A DNA stretch of 24,044 nt, taken from NCBI GenBank assembly GCA_965662345.1, contig CBFIHE010000035.1:1-24044 (forward strand), read 5' to 3'. The notes below the pieces were generated by a model. That model saw only the letters and a program-made list of their open reading frames with translations, was not told the DNA's origin and made no database searches. The DNA comes from UBA6049 sp965662345 (GTDB lineage: Bacteria > Bacteroidota > Bacteroidia > Flavobacteriales_G > Salibacteraceae). A program made the position numbers and the translations under genes. Positions 15,293-23,124 of the stretch are shown here, piece by piece; positions within the stretch are counted from its first letter, which is position 1; the number at the start of each line of letters is the position of its first letter.

Positions 15293-16414
15293 ATGCGTTT
15301 TGATGAAGTTATAGGACATAAAGAGCTCAAAGAAAAGCTGAAGCAGAACATTGCATCTGGCAGAATAAGCCATGCTACCTTATTTGCTGGAAATATAGGT
15401 TCGGGTGTTTTACCAATGGCAATGGCATACGCGGCAGAAGTAATGATTAAGCACTCTGAAAATCCTGAAATTGCTAGGCAAAATTGCGATAAACTAATTC
15501 ATGCAGATATCCATTTTACCTACCCAGTAACTACCACACCTAGGGTTCAGAGAGACCCTGTTGCAGACAGCTACATCACAGAGTTTAGGCAAGCTTACCT
15601 AAGAAATCCATACCTATCTGTTATGGAGTGGATGAATGCGTTAGGGGCAGAAAAAAAGAATCCGCTAATTAATGTACATGAGGCAAGCGCCATCTCGAAA
15701 ACGGTTTCATTGAAAGCATATGAGGGAGGGTATAAAGTCGTTCTTATTTGGCTACCTGAATATTTGAATACTCAAGCTACCAATAAATTGCTGAAGCTTC
15801 TTGAGGAACCCCCTGCTAAAACCCTTTTTGCTATAGCCTCTGAAAGGCCAGAAGAGTTGCTACCAACCTTCATCTCAAGAGTGCAGATGATTCACGTACC
15901 TCCAATTAAACAAGATGTTTTAAAGACGAAGCTCCAAGATTCACATCAACTATCAGAAGCAGAAGCAGCATCTATTTCATTGGTAGCAGATGGCAGCTAT
16001 ACACAAGCGCTTCAACTTCTAGATGAAAGCGGAGGGGCTCAGTTCAAATCAGATTTCAGAGACTGGATGCGATTGCTCTACGCTAAGAAGATTTATGAAA
16101 TTATTCCATTCACAGAAAGAATAGCACGAGAGAGCAGGCCTAAGCAAACTCTCTTTTTGGCTTATGGTCTTCATATTTTTAGGGAATGCCTCATAATGAA
16201 TTACGGCTCAGAATCTCTCTTGCGATTAGACAAAACAGAAAAAGATTTTGTAGAGAAGTTTGCTCCTTTCATCAATGCTGCCAACGCATTGCAAATGGTT
16301 CAAGAGTTTGAGCAAGCAGCTGCAGATATTGGTAGAAATGCAAATGGAAAGATTTTATTCTTAGACCTTTCCCTTAAAGCCATGAAGTTAATTAGGGTAA
16401 AACCAGCAGCTTGA
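15293..16414 (+). CDS. holB: DNA polymerase III delta' subunit
   Basis: A 373-residue AAA+-fold clamp-loader subunit that helps load the sliding clamp during replication. Evidence: FDEVIGHKELKEKLKQNI at the start, HATLFAGNIGSGVL in place of a Walker A motif, DIHFTYPV (a Bacteroidota delta' signature), KVVLIWLPEYLNTQATNKLL, the box LLKLLEEPPAKTLFAIAS, and LLPTFISRVQMI in the sensor region, where SRC is replaced by SRV. The Walker lysine is absent, as usual for delta', which does not hydrolyse ATP. The four-Cys zinc knuckle is reduced to a single Cys (QNCDKLIHADIHF). Its position upstream of ricT and gldH agrees with the Bacteroidota gene order. Confidence 0.9.
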   Translation: MRFDEVIGHKELKEKLKQNIASGRISHATLFAGNIGSGVLPMAMAYAAEVMIKHSENPEIARQNCDKLIHADIHFTYPVTTTPRVQRDPVADSYITEFRQAYLRNPYLSVMEWMNALGAEKKNPLINVHEASAISKTVSLKAYEGGYKVVLIWLPEYLNTQATNKLLKLLEEPPAKTLFAIASERPEELLPTFISRVQMIHVPPIKQDVLKTKLQDSHQLSEAEAASISLVADGSYTQALQLLDESGGAQFKSDFRDWMRLLYAKKIYEIIPFTERIARESRPKQTLFLAYGLHIFRECLIMNYGSESLLRLDKTEKDFVEKFAPFINAANALQMVQEFEQAAADIGRNANGKILFLDLSLKAMKLIRVKPAA

Positions 16415-16437
16415 TTTTTTTATAGGGTCTTTGTGTC

Positions 16438-16445
16438 TAACTTTG
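16438..16445 (+). promoter_or_regulatory. Candidate -7 promoter element upstream of ricT (TAACTTTG)
   Basis: TAACTTTG matches TAnnTTTG exactly, 46 bp before the ricT ATG, in the 77-bp gap after holB. A TTG lies 24 bp upstream (16411-16413), slightly too far for an ideal -33 element. It could give the ricT-gldH-PBP-sco run its own transcript. A purine-rich GAGAAGAAGA stretch immediately before the ATG may serve as ribosome-binding site. Confidence 0.5.
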
Positions 16446-16491
16446 ATTTTTTAAGCGTTAGTAGTTAAACCTGTCAAAACGAGAAGAAGAA

Positions 16492-17814
16492 ATGGGATGC
16501 GGAAGTTGTTCCTCAGGAGGATGCGGAAGCCCAGCAGGTTGCGGAAATAACGGTTCTTGTGGCACTTGTGGTGTCGGCAAACTAGATGTATTTAATTGGC
16601 TGGCAGGTATGGAATTACCATACGGACATCAGTCTTTCGATATAATTGAAGTTCATTTCAAGAACACAACCAAGGGATTTTTTCGCAACACCACGGGACT
16701 TGATTTTAATAAAGGAGAAGCTGTAGCCATAGAGGCTGGCAGTGGCTATGATATTGGTATTGTGAACTTAACGGGTGAGTTGGTTCGCTTTCAAATGAAG
16801 AAAAAAGGGATGTCATCTGCTAAAGATGTCAAATCTGTTCTGCGAAAGCCAACTCAAGAAGACTTAGACCTGTGGCACCGAATGCGTGACAAGGAAAGGG
16901 AAACCATGCTTCGCGCTAGACTTATAGCCAAAGAGCATAAGCTGAGTATGAAAATCAGCGATGTGGAGTACCAAGCAGATGGCACAAAAGCCACCTTTTA
17001 CTACACAGCAGAAGAGCGCGTTGACTTTAGATCACTTATTCGTGCACTAGCAGACCAATTTAAAGTGCGTGTTGAAATGCGCCAAATTGGATCTAGGCAA
17101 GAAGCAGGTAGATTAGGAGGCATAGGTTCTTGTGGGCGTGAGCTTTGTTGCTCAACTTGGCTAACTGACTTTCGCTCTGTTTCCACAGGTGCAGCACGCT
17201 ATCAACAACTTTCCATCAATCCGCTTAAATTGGCAGGTCAATGTGGAAAGCTCAAATGTTGTTTGAACTACGAGTTAGATTCTTACATGGATGCATTAAA
17301 GGGGTTTCCAGATGCAAACACACGATTAGAAACTGCAAAAGGTAGAGCGTATCATGTAAAGTCAGATATCTTCAAAGAGCTCATGTGGTTCAATCATGCA
17401 GACGACCCTGGAAAGTTTGTTTGCTTGCATATCAATCGTGTGAAAGAAATTTTGGAGATGAATAAGCGTGGTGAAAAACCCGCAGATCTCAAAGATTTTG
17501 AAGAAGTTCTGGAGCCTGTTCAAGAACGCGAACCCGATATTGAAAACGTTGTTGGTCAAGACAGTTTAACTCGCTTTGATCAAGATTTTAAAAAGCGAAG
17601 AAAAAAGGGTAATCGCAAGGGTAAAGACAACCGTAAGAAACAAGCCAGGCCTCAAAATCGTCAAGATAAGCCTGGGAATAAAGAAGGTGGCGACAATCGC
17701 AAGAACGATAGCAGGTCTCCTAGAAGCTCCAAGCAAGGGAACAAGCGCAGAGGTAAGAGACCAAACAATCCGCAAGCAAAGCGCAATACACCAAAGGGCA
17801 AGCAAGATTCATGA
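16492..17814 (+). CDS. ricT: RicT/YaaT-like PSP1-domain protein with Cys-rich N-terminus and basic tail
   Basis: A 440-residue cytosolic protein of the PSP1 C-terminal domain family. In Bacillus, RicT with RicA and RicF carries iron-sulfur clusters and controls RNase Y-dependent mRNA maturation; whether the Bacteroidota protein does the same is inference. Three parts: a Gly-rich N-terminus with six Cys in the first 26 residues (C3, C6, C11, C17, C23, C26), a PSP1 core (about 40-300), and a disordered tail (about 355-440) full of Lys, Arg, Asn and Gly. In the core, SCGRELCCSTWL (C214, C219, C220) and GQCGKLKCCLNYE (C251, C256, C257) are the family's cysteine clusters. The stop overlaps the gldH start as ATGA. 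Confidence 0.88.
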   Translation: MGCGSCSSGGCGSPAGCGNNGSCGTCGVGKLDVFNWLAGMELPYGHQSFDIIEVHFKNTTKGFFRNTTGLDFNKGEAVAIEAGSGYDIGIVNLTGELVRFQMKKKGMSSAKDVKSVLRKPTQEDLDLWHRMRDKERETMLRARLIAKEHKLSMKISDVEYQADGTKATFYYTAEERVDFRSLIRALADQFKVRVEMRQIGSRQEAGRLGGIGSCGRELCCSTWLTDFRSVSTGAARYQQLSINPLKLAGQCGKLKCCLNYELDSYMDALKGFPDANTRLETAKGRAYHVKSDIFKELMWFNHADDPGKFVCLHINRVKEILEMNKRGEKPADLKDFEEVLEPVQEREPDIENVVGQDSLTRFDQDFKKRRKKGNRKGKDNRKKQARPQNRQDKPGNKEGGDNRKNDSRSPRSSKQGNKRRGKRPNNPQAKRNTPKGKQDS

Positions 17815-18275
17815 GGAAACTCATTTTCATAGCGTTCCTATTTGCAACCTTGCAAGGTTGTGATTCTGGAAAAATATATCAAGAGGTTCATGACTTCAAT
17901 GATGCCGAATGGGCGTTTACAGATGTACAGCGGTTCAACGTAACAGTTGAAGATACGTTGAATCCACACCTTTTATTGGTAAATGTGCGAAACACAACGG
18001 CATATCCGTATAGTAATTTGTGGTTGTTTGTTACACGTATAGCCCCAGGAGGTCTAGCGCATACAGATACTATTGAGTGTCCGCTTGCTGCTCCAGATGG
18101 GCGTTGGCTCGGAAATGGTTCTAGTGATTTAATAGATAATTTAGTTCTTTTTAACAAAGACTTTCGCTTTAGCAGTCTTGGAACCTATACCTTTAAAATT
18201 CAACACGGCATGCGAAGTGATACACTCACAGATATTGCTAGCATAGGACTTCGCGTTCAAAAAGGGTATCAATGA
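17811..18275 (+). CDS. gldH: Gliding motility lipoprotein GldH
   Basis: A 154-residue lipoprotein needed for gliding motility in Flavobacterium. The signal peptide MRKLIFIAFLFATLQGC ends in a good lipobox (LQGC, lipid-modified Cys17). The mature part has the family pattern: FNDAEWAFTDVQRF, HLLLVNVRNTTAYPYSNLWLFV, DTIECPLAAPDGRWLGNGSSD, and the C-terminal YTFKIQHGMRSDTL and IGLRVQK. It overlaps ricT by 4 bp and the PBP gene by 4 bp (both ATGA), so translation is probably coupled. The holB-ricT-gldH-PBP order is common in Bacteroidota. Its presence suggests gliding ability, although GldH also occurs in non-gliding members, and the rest of the Gld set is not in this window. Confidence 0.92.
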   Translation: MRKLIFIAFLFATLQGCDSGKIYQEVHDFNDAEWAFTDVQRFNVTVEDTLNPHLLLVNVRNTTAYPYSNLWLFVTRIAPGGLAHTDTIECPLAAPDGRWLGNGSSDLIDNLVLFNKDFRFSSLGTYTFKIQHGMRSDTLTDIASIGLRVQKGYQ

Positions 18276-20599
18276 CGGAAAAAAAGAAACCCCAAGAAAA
18301 AAGAAGCTATACCAAATACGTTGTTGTATTCTGGACTGTTTATGCCTTAGGAGCATTTGCTGCAACTGGGTATTTCTACGGGCTTTCTCAAAACTGGTTT
18401 TGGGAACTACCGTCTTTTGAAGAACTTGAAAGTCCTAACACCTATTTAGCAACAGAAATTATTACGGCAGATAATGAGCTATTAGGGAAGTATTTTAGAG
18501 AAAATCGCACCAATGTGCGTTTTGAAAACCTTCCTCCACATTTAGTACAGGCACTTATAGCTACGGAAGATGAGCGTTTTTACGACCATTCTGGTATAGA
18601 CATTAGAGGTACGTTGCGGGCTTTGGTCTATTTAGGTTCTAAAGGAGGGGCTAGTACAATAACCCAACAACTTGCCAAATTGCTATTCCATGAACCCGCA
18701 TCGGGCATTGTGGAGCGTATAGGGCAAAAAACAATGGAATGGGTAATTGCTGCTCAACTAGAAAGGCAATACACAAAAGATGAAATCATTACGATGTACC
18801 TCAACAAGTTTGATTTCGTGAACAATGCCGTAGGTGTAGAGTCCGCTTCACAAGTCTACTTTAACACAACCACAGATTCATTAAACTTAGAGCAGTCAGC
18901 GATGTTGGTAGGAATGGCAAAAAATCCTGCCTTATTTAATCCTAATCGTAGACCAGACACTACCAAGCATAGGCGAAATGTGGTGTTTGGCCAGATGAAA
19001 CGCAATGGTTTCATAAGCCAAGAGGTTTTTGATTCGCTAACGGTAGTTGAACTAGGTTTAGACTTTCAACGCGTAGACCACACAAGAGGAAAAGCGCCTT
19101 ATTTTAGGGAAGTGTTGAGGCAAGAGCTAAAACAGCTATTCTCAGCTAAAGACGCTAGCGGAAACTACATATTGGCAAAGCCCGATGGAACACCATACAG
19201 CATCTACAACGATGGGCTTAAAGTCTACGTAACTTTAGACTCCAAGCTACAAGATTACGCTGAGTTTGCTGTGCATCAACATCTCAGTACAGAGCTACAA
19301 GAAGACTTCTTTAGAGATTTAAGGAAGAATAAGAACCCGCCTTTTAGCAATGACCTCACCAAAGAGCAAGGCGATCGAATTATAGACCGTGCTATGCGCC
19401 TAACAGGTAGGTACCGGAGCTATAAATCTCGCAATCTATCTTCAGATTCTATTGACTATTACTTCAACACTCCTGTTGAAATGAAAGTCTTTTCGTATAA
19501 CGGTGAGATTGATACGGTTATGTCTCCACGAGACAGTATTCGCTATCACAAATCGTTCTTGCAGGCAGGGTTAATGAGTATGGACCCCAAGACAGGAGAA
19601 GTAAAAGCATGGGTTGGAGGAATTAATCACAGGTACTTTGCTTACGACCACGTAAAACAAGGTTCTAGGCAAGTGGGCTCAACGTTTAAACCATTCGTTT
19701 ATGCATTAGCCATTGAGAATGGTTTATCTCCTTGTAAAGAAGTACCCAATATTCCTGTAACCTTCAAAAAAGGTACTTGGAATCTTCTTGGCGATTGGAC
19801 ACCAAAAAATGCAGATACTACCTACAACGGGAGCATGGTTACGTTGCAGTTTGGTTTGGCAAATTCATACAACAACATCACGGCTTGGGTTATGAAGCAG
19901 TATGGTCCGCCAGCTGTAATAGATTATGCCAAACGCATGGGAATATCTTCTAACCTAGATACCGTTCCATCTTTAGCCCTTGGGGTTGCAGATATTTCAC
20001 TTTACGAAATGGTTGGTGCCAACGCCACGTTTGCAAACAAGGGCATTTACAAAAGGCCTGTTTATATAAGTAGAATTGAAGATAAAAATGGAGCTGTAAT
20101 CAAAGAATTCATTCCAGAAACGCGCGAAGCAATGAGCGAAGAAAACGCTTACGCCATGTTGCAGCTTATGAAGGGCGTAACCATGGGCTCACGCGGACCT
20201 GATGGCCGAAAAAGAGGAACTGGTATAAGGCTCCACCTAGACAGGCCTTACGGAAACATTCCTTGGGATCGGGAAATAGCTGGCAAAACAGGAACTACAC
20301 AAAACAATAGTGACGGGTGGTTCATGGGCATTACTCCTGATTTGGTAACGGGTGTTTGGGTAGGTGCAGACGACCGTTCGGTACACTTCAGAACCACATA
20401 CTACGGCCAAGGGGCAAACACGGCACTTCCTATCTGGGGTTACTACATGAACAAGGTTTACGCAGACTCTACTATAGGCATTTCCACAGAGGACTTTGAA
20501 AAGCCCAACAAGATGACTATTCAGTTAGATTGTGATGTTTCGTCATCCTCTGGAACCAATATTAACTTTGATGATTCACCACCTGATTTCAACAACTAG
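18272..20599 (+). CDS. Class A penicillin-binding protein (PBP1A family)
   Basis: A 775-residue bifunctional peptidoglycan synthase: glycosyltransferase (GT51) plus transpeptidase. A basic cytosolic N-terminus is followed by one membrane helix (about 16-36). The GT51 domain (about 60-240) has the catalytic Glu99 in EDERFYDH, then KGGASTITQQLAK, RQYTKDEIITMYLNKFDF and LVGMAKNPALFNPNRRP. The transpeptidase domain (about 420-710) has the three PBP motifs: Ser470-x-x-Lys473 (STFK), Ser532-Tyr-Asn534 (SYN) and Lys672-Thr-Gly (KTGT). Both active sites look intact. It acts in the periplasm. ATGA overlap with gldH; 14 bp before scoA. Confidence 0.95.
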   Translation: MTEKKKPQEKRSYTKYVVVFWTVYALGAFAATGYFYGLSQNWFWELPSFEELESPNTYLATEIITADNELLGKYFRENRTNVRFENLPPHLVQALIATEDERFYDHSGIDIRGTLRALVYLGSKGGASTITQQLAKLLFHEPASGIVERIGQKTMEWVIAAQLERQYTKDEIITMYLNKFDFVNNAVGVESASQVYFNTTTDSLNLEQSAMLVGMAKNPALFNPNRRPDTTKHRRNVVFGQMKRNGFISQEVFDSLTVVELGLDFQRVDHTRGKAPYFREVLRQELKQLFSAKDASGNYILAKPDGTPYSIYNDGLKVYVTLDSKLQDYAEFAVHQHLSTELQEDFFRDLRKNKNPPFSNDLTKEQGDRIIDRAMRLTGRYRSYKSRNLSSDSIDYYFNTPVEMKVFSYNGEIDTVMSPRDSIRYHKSFLQAGLMSMDPKTGEVKAWVGGINHRYFAYDHVKQGSRQVGSTFKPFVYALAIENGLSPCKEVPNIPVTFKKGTWNLLGDWTPKNADTTYNGSMVTLQFGLANSYNNITAWVMKQYGPPAVIDYAKRMGISSNLDTVPSLALGVADISLYEMVGANATFANKGIYKRPVYISRIEDKNGAVIKEFIPETREAMSEENAYAMLQLMKGVTMGSRGPDGRKRGTGIRLHLDRPYGNIPWDREIAGKTGTTQNNSDGWFMGITPDLVTGVWVGADDRSVHFRTTYYGQGANTALPIWGYYMNKVYADSTIGISTEDFEKPNKMTIQLDCDVSSSSGTNINFDDSPPDFNN

Positions 20600-20613
20600 A
20601 AAAATGCATTGCT

Positions 20614-21315
20614 ATGATTAATAAAGTGGTTCACAGCGCTCAAGAAGCTATCCAAGGCCTTGAGGATAATATGACACTTATGCTAGGAGGTTTTGGATTG
20701 TGCGGCATTCCAGAAAACGCCATTACTGCCATTCAAAATAGTGGAGCCAAAAACCTAACCTGTATTAGCAACAATGCAGGAGTAGATGATTTTGGATTAG
20801 GCTTATTGCTTCAAACCCGCCAAATCAAGAAAATGATTTCATCTTATGTTGGTGAAAACGACCTCTTTGAAAAACTGATGCTTAGCGGAGAGCTAGAAGT
20901 AGATTTAGTTCCGCAAGGAACACTAGCAGAACGTTGCCGAGCTGCTGGTTCAGGAATTCCTGCCTTCTTTACGCCTGCGGGTTACGGCACAGAAGTGGGC
21001 GAAGGCAAAGAAACACGTGAGTTCAATGGCAAAATGCACATTCTAGAGCACGCCTTTGAGGCAGACTTTGCCTTTGTAAAAGCTTGGAAAGGAGATACCG
21101 CTGGCAACCTCATTTACAAAGCAACGGCAAAGAACTTTAACCCTATGATGGCTATGGCTGGTACAATTACTGTAGCAGAAGTGGAGGAACTGGTTCCTGC
21201 AGGTGAATTAGACCCCAATGAAATCCACACACCGGGCATATTTGTACAACGCATTTTCCAAGGAGAGAAGTTTGAAAAACGCATTGAACAACGCACGGTT
21301 AGACCAAGACCATAG
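20614..21315 (+). CDS. scoA: Succinyl-CoA:3-ketoacid CoA transferase, subunit A
   Basis: A 233-residue alpha subunit of the enzyme that transfers CoA between succinyl-CoA and acetoacetate in ketone-body and short-chain acid metabolism. Family motifs: MLGGFGLCGIPENAI at about 23-37 (oxyanion-loop region), ISNNAGVDDFGLG, MISSYVGEND, LVPQGTLAERCRAAGSGIPAFF with TPAGYGTEVGEGKE, ADFAFVKAWKGDTAGNLIY and FNPMMAMAG. Length fits the two-subunit form. The partner gene scoB is not adjacent but 1.8 kb downstream, with a membrane glycosyltransferase gene between. Starts 14 bp after the PBP gene. Confidence 0.95.
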   Translation: MINKVVHSAQEAIQGLEDNMTLMLGGFGLCGIPENAITAIQNSGAKNLTCISNNAGVDDFGLGLLLQTRQIKKMISSYVGENDLFEKLMLSGELEVDLVPQGTLAERCRAAGSGIPAFFTPAGYGTEVGEGKETREFNGKMHILEHAFEADFAFVKAWKGDTAGNLIYKATAKNFNPMMAMAGTITVAEVEELVPAGELDPNEIHTPGIFVQRIFQGEKFEKRIEQRTVRPRP

Positions 21316-23092
21316 TTCAACGTTAGCATTTGTAGTCTTAACAGCTGCAGTCTGGCTTTACCTTATTCTGCGCGCGGTTTACATTCCTCTAATACATGAT
21401 GAAGCCGCCACGTTTGAGGCATACATGATGTTTGGTACATTCTTGCCGCCAGATGCCTATTGGGATGCCAATAACCACTTGTTAAACTCAATAGTTGGGG
21501 CATTTTCTTACAAAGCTTTTGGCTTTTCTTACCTTTCTATTCGGTTATTGGGAATTCTCAGCTTTCCTGTTTACGCCTTATTCACCTATCGCCTAGGTAA
21601 GGTTTCATGCGAATCTAGCATCTCTCGTTGGCTATTCTACTTAGGAATGATTTGTACCCCTTTTGCCATTGAGTTCTTCGGTTTGGCTCGTGGATACGGA
21701 GCCGCGTTGGGATTTTTTACGGGTTATATCTATTTTATCTTCAGGCTCTTTTACTCACCAGAGTCAAGTAGCTATTATTTAAAACTTGTTCTTTTTGGCT
21801 TTCTAACCGTAGCCGCTAACTTTTCCTTCTTTTCTGGGGTTTTCATATTGGCATTTTTACTCTTTACCAAATGGGTTCTCTATCAAGAACTGCCATTCAA
21901 GTTCATTCTTTACAGAGGATTGACTTTTGCGGTAGTAGTGATGCCCTGGATATGGTGGATTCTTGAGCTAAAATCACGCGGGTTACTTTATTACGGAGGT
22001 GACGCCATTATTCCGTTTTTCTTTGAACCCATGGAACAAATGTACCTGCGTTCCAATTCTTTTTCGGGAATTATATCCCTCCCGTTTCTGTTAGCAACGA
22101 TAGTAGTTCTACAAAGAACTGTATCCAAAAAATTGAACTTCTTAGCAGATGCTACACATTTGTATTCCACGGCTCTTATTCTTGCTTTAGGTTGGATTGT
22201 TCTTCTTCAACTCTTACTTGGTGTAAACTATCCAGAAGACCGAGCTGCCCTATACTTCTTTCCGCTCATTGTAGGTAGCTTGAGTGAAAAAATTCCAGGA
22301 CTAACTATCAAGAACATTCCACTTCAAGCTCTATTTCTTTTATGGCCTGTAATTGATCTTGGGTCTTCTCTAAATTTAACACATAGCAGGCTGTGGTACA
22401 AAGAACATATTCCAGAACACTTTTACACGCGTATTCAAGAGGCACATACTGGAGAAACCCCTCCAACCATTAGTGGATACAAGCTTCGTGAAAGCAATTG
22501 GCCATTCGGAATATTTAACAGTGCCTCCCCCCTTGTGATATCAGCATCTGGATTCCCAAACACATCGGCAGATTTTATTCTGGCATCTAATCGCTGGAAA
22601 AATGACCTCCCCGTATATGGCTTCGATACACTGGCTAAAGACGAGGCCTCAAAACAGTTTGTTTTGATGCGAGAAACAACGCAAGCCTACAACGCAATTG
22701 CTGACACATCGTTTACCCTGCAGCCTACAGATGCTGAGTTCATTAATCTAATTGAGCTTCTTAATCAAGACGTTCCCTCAGAGGCGCTGCGGTTATCCGT
22801 TACTTTGGAGGCGCCCGCAGAAGAAACCATTCTACCCATCACACTAATAGCCTCAGCGTTTAATGATGACGGGAGCACGTTGTATTATGAGGTACTCATT
22901 GGAACTCACCTGGGCGATACCTGGGGAGAGATGGGAGAAGTTACGCTGGCACAAGTTCTTCCCGCTATCCCTGAGTCTAGCTCACGATTGGTAATCTACT
23001 TGTATAACCCTGGAAGAAAGAACTACTCGCTCAAACAAGTCAACGCTGCCATAGAATCCATACACTCTCCCCCTGCTGAAACCGAGAATTAA
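21272..23092 (+). CDS. GT-C-type membrane glycosyltransferase (GT39/ArnT-like)
   Basis: A membrane protein of about 606 residues. About 11-12 hydrophobic helices are followed, from about residue 380, by a soluble C-terminal domain. After the first helix comes LIHDEAATFEAYM, an acidic loop motif of the type used as catalytic base in GT-C enzymes that take polyprenyl-linked sugars, followed by DANNHLLNSIVG and YLSIRLLGIL as in PMT/ArnT-like proteins. The C-terminal 100 residues (ending LVIYLYNPGRKNYSLKQVN) look like a beta-sandwich, possibly carbohydrate-binding. The donor and acceptor are unknown. The frame is open from an ATG at 21218, but that would overlap scoA by 98 bp. I prefer the TTG at 21272, six bases after AGGAG (21261-21265); this is uncertain. 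The gene separates scoA from scoB. Confidence 0.82.
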   Translation: MKNALNNARLDQDHSSTLAFVVLTAAVWLYLILRAVYIPLIHDEAATFEAYMMFGTFLPPDAYWDANNHLLNSIVGAFSYKAFGFSYLSIRLLGILSFPVYALFTYRLGKVSCESSISRWLFYLGMICTPFAIEFFGLARGYGAALGFFTGYIYFIFRLFYSPESSSYYLKLVLFGFLTVAANFSFFSGVFILAFLLFTKWVLYQELPFKFILYRGLTFAVVVMPWIWWILELKSRGLLYYGGDAIIPFFFEPMEQMYLRSNSFSGIISLPFLLATIVVLQRTVSKKLNFLADATHLYSTALILALGWIVLLQLLLGVNYPEDRAALYFFPLIVGSLSEKIPGLTIKNIPLQALFLLWPVIDLGSSLNLTHSRLWYKEHIPEHFYTRIQEAHTGETPPTISGYKLRESNWPFGIFNSASPLVISASGFPNTSADFILASNRWKNDLPVYGFDTLAKDEASKQFVLMRETTQAYNAIADTSFTLQPTDAEFINLIELLNQDVPSEALRLSVTLEAPAEETILPITLIASAFNDDGSTLYYEVLIGTHLGDTWGEMGEVTLAQVLPAIPESSSRLVIYLYNPGRKNYSLKQVNAAIESIHSPPAETEN

Positions 23093-23124
23093 TCATACTT
23101 TTAACGCTCACAGTAAACGTTGTT

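Noticed and set aside
17576..17863. Ninety-five-codon frame overlapping the ricT tail and gldH start
   Set aside because: It is a shifted reading of the Lys/Arg-rich low-complexity tail, which leaves long open frames by composition.
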